In this document: positions 5,824-5,980 of the stretch, one piece after another
Numbering within the stretch: position 1 is the first letter of the stretch
Layout: each line of letters starts with the position of its first letter
NCBI GenBank assembly: GCA_008638025.1
Contig: VTPF01000045.1
Location: 1 to 5,980 of the forward strand
DNA length: 5,980 nt
DNA from: Pelagibacteraceae bacterium
Lineage (GTDB): Bacteria > Pseudomonadota > Alphaproteobacteria > Pelagibacterales > Pelagibacteraceae
Reading direction: 5' to 3'
Notes under the pieces: model-generated
What the model saw: only the letters and a program-made list of their open reading frames with translations
What the model was told of the DNA's origin: nothing
The model's database searches: none
Position numbers and translations under genes: made by a program

Positions 5824-5980
5824 GAAAACAATAACGAAATTAAATCAAAAAAAATTGATTTTTCAATTAGTAAAGATTTTTTAGAAAATTTAATAAATAA
5901 AATTGACGATAAGAATCTGCAATCAATTAATGAAATCTTAATTAAACTTCACCCGTCTGATATAGCTGAAGTAATTTCTA
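5818..5980 (+). CDS. mgtE: MgtE-like magnesium transporter, N-terminal fragment (3' end outside window)
   Basis: An open frame starts at ATG 5818 and runs off the window, giving 54 codons without a stop. The product opens with a polar Lys/Asn-rich stretch (1-15), then an amphipathic helical part, and reaches LHPSDIAEVIS (44-54). This matches the LHPADIAxxL segment that begins the cytosolic N domain of MgtE magnesium channels, the regulatory domain that senses intracellular magnesium. The CBS and membrane domains would lie beyond the window and cannot be checked. No Shine-Dalgarno precedes the ATG, and the gap to the divergent lipB is only 24 bases, too short for a magnesium riboswitch. Amino-acid composition matches the neighbours. 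The identification rests on one short motif plus the start context, so the symbol is provisional. Confidence 0.65.
   Translation, partial: MTENNNEIKSKKIDFSISKDFLENLINKIDDKNLQSINEILIKLHPSDIAEVIS

Noticed and set aside
1..5980. A novel defence, mobile or otherwise undescribed system
   Set aside because: Every substantial frame belongs to a recognisable housekeeping family, composition is even throughout, and there are no repeats, integrase, transposase, CRISPR or tRNA sequences.

Overview
This window is the downstream half of an alphaproteobacterial ribosomal-protein/RNA-polymerase operon from a very AT-rich genome (roughly 30% G+C by eye), followed by a few housekeeping genes. I assign Alphaproteobacteria on several grounds. 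The order secY-adk-rpsM-rpsK-rpoA-rplQ has no map, infA, rpmJ or rpsD in between. The RpoA C-terminus carries WPPENI. The L17 tail carries [11 protein letters not shown]11 contains GPGSGRE. The low G+C, tiny intergenic gaps and Lys/Asn/Ile-rich proteins fit a streamlined marine lineage such as Pelagibacterales (SAR11) or a similar AT-rich group; that finer placement is inference.

Layout. 2-832: 3' part of secY. 833-1486: adk, directly abutting secY. 1487-1548: the only sizeable gap in the operon, with a good sigma70-type promoter. 1549-3911: rpsM, rpsK, rpoA and rplQ, the 'alpha operon' proper. 3911-5177: crcB/fluC and an rluC-like pseudouridine synthase, coupled to rplQ with 1-base overlap and 1-base spacing. 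5167-5793, minus strand: lipB, converging on rluC with an 11-base overlap. 5818 to the end, plus strand: the start of an mgtE-like magnesium transporter, divergent from lipB across only 24 bases.

The plus-strand genes from secY to rluC look like one transcription unit covering protein export, nucleotide balance, the small and large ribosomal subunits, RNA polymerase alpha, fluoride export and 23S rRNA modification. An internal promoter before rpsM would let ribosome/RNAP genes be boosted independently of secY-adk. The minus-strand lipB serves lipoic acid synthesis.

I see no mobile element, CRISPR array, tRNA, rRNA, riboswitch, broken gene or unfamiliar system here. The points of interest are small: protein tails, an unusual zinc-lid spacing, compact gene junctions, motif substitutions and promoter placement.
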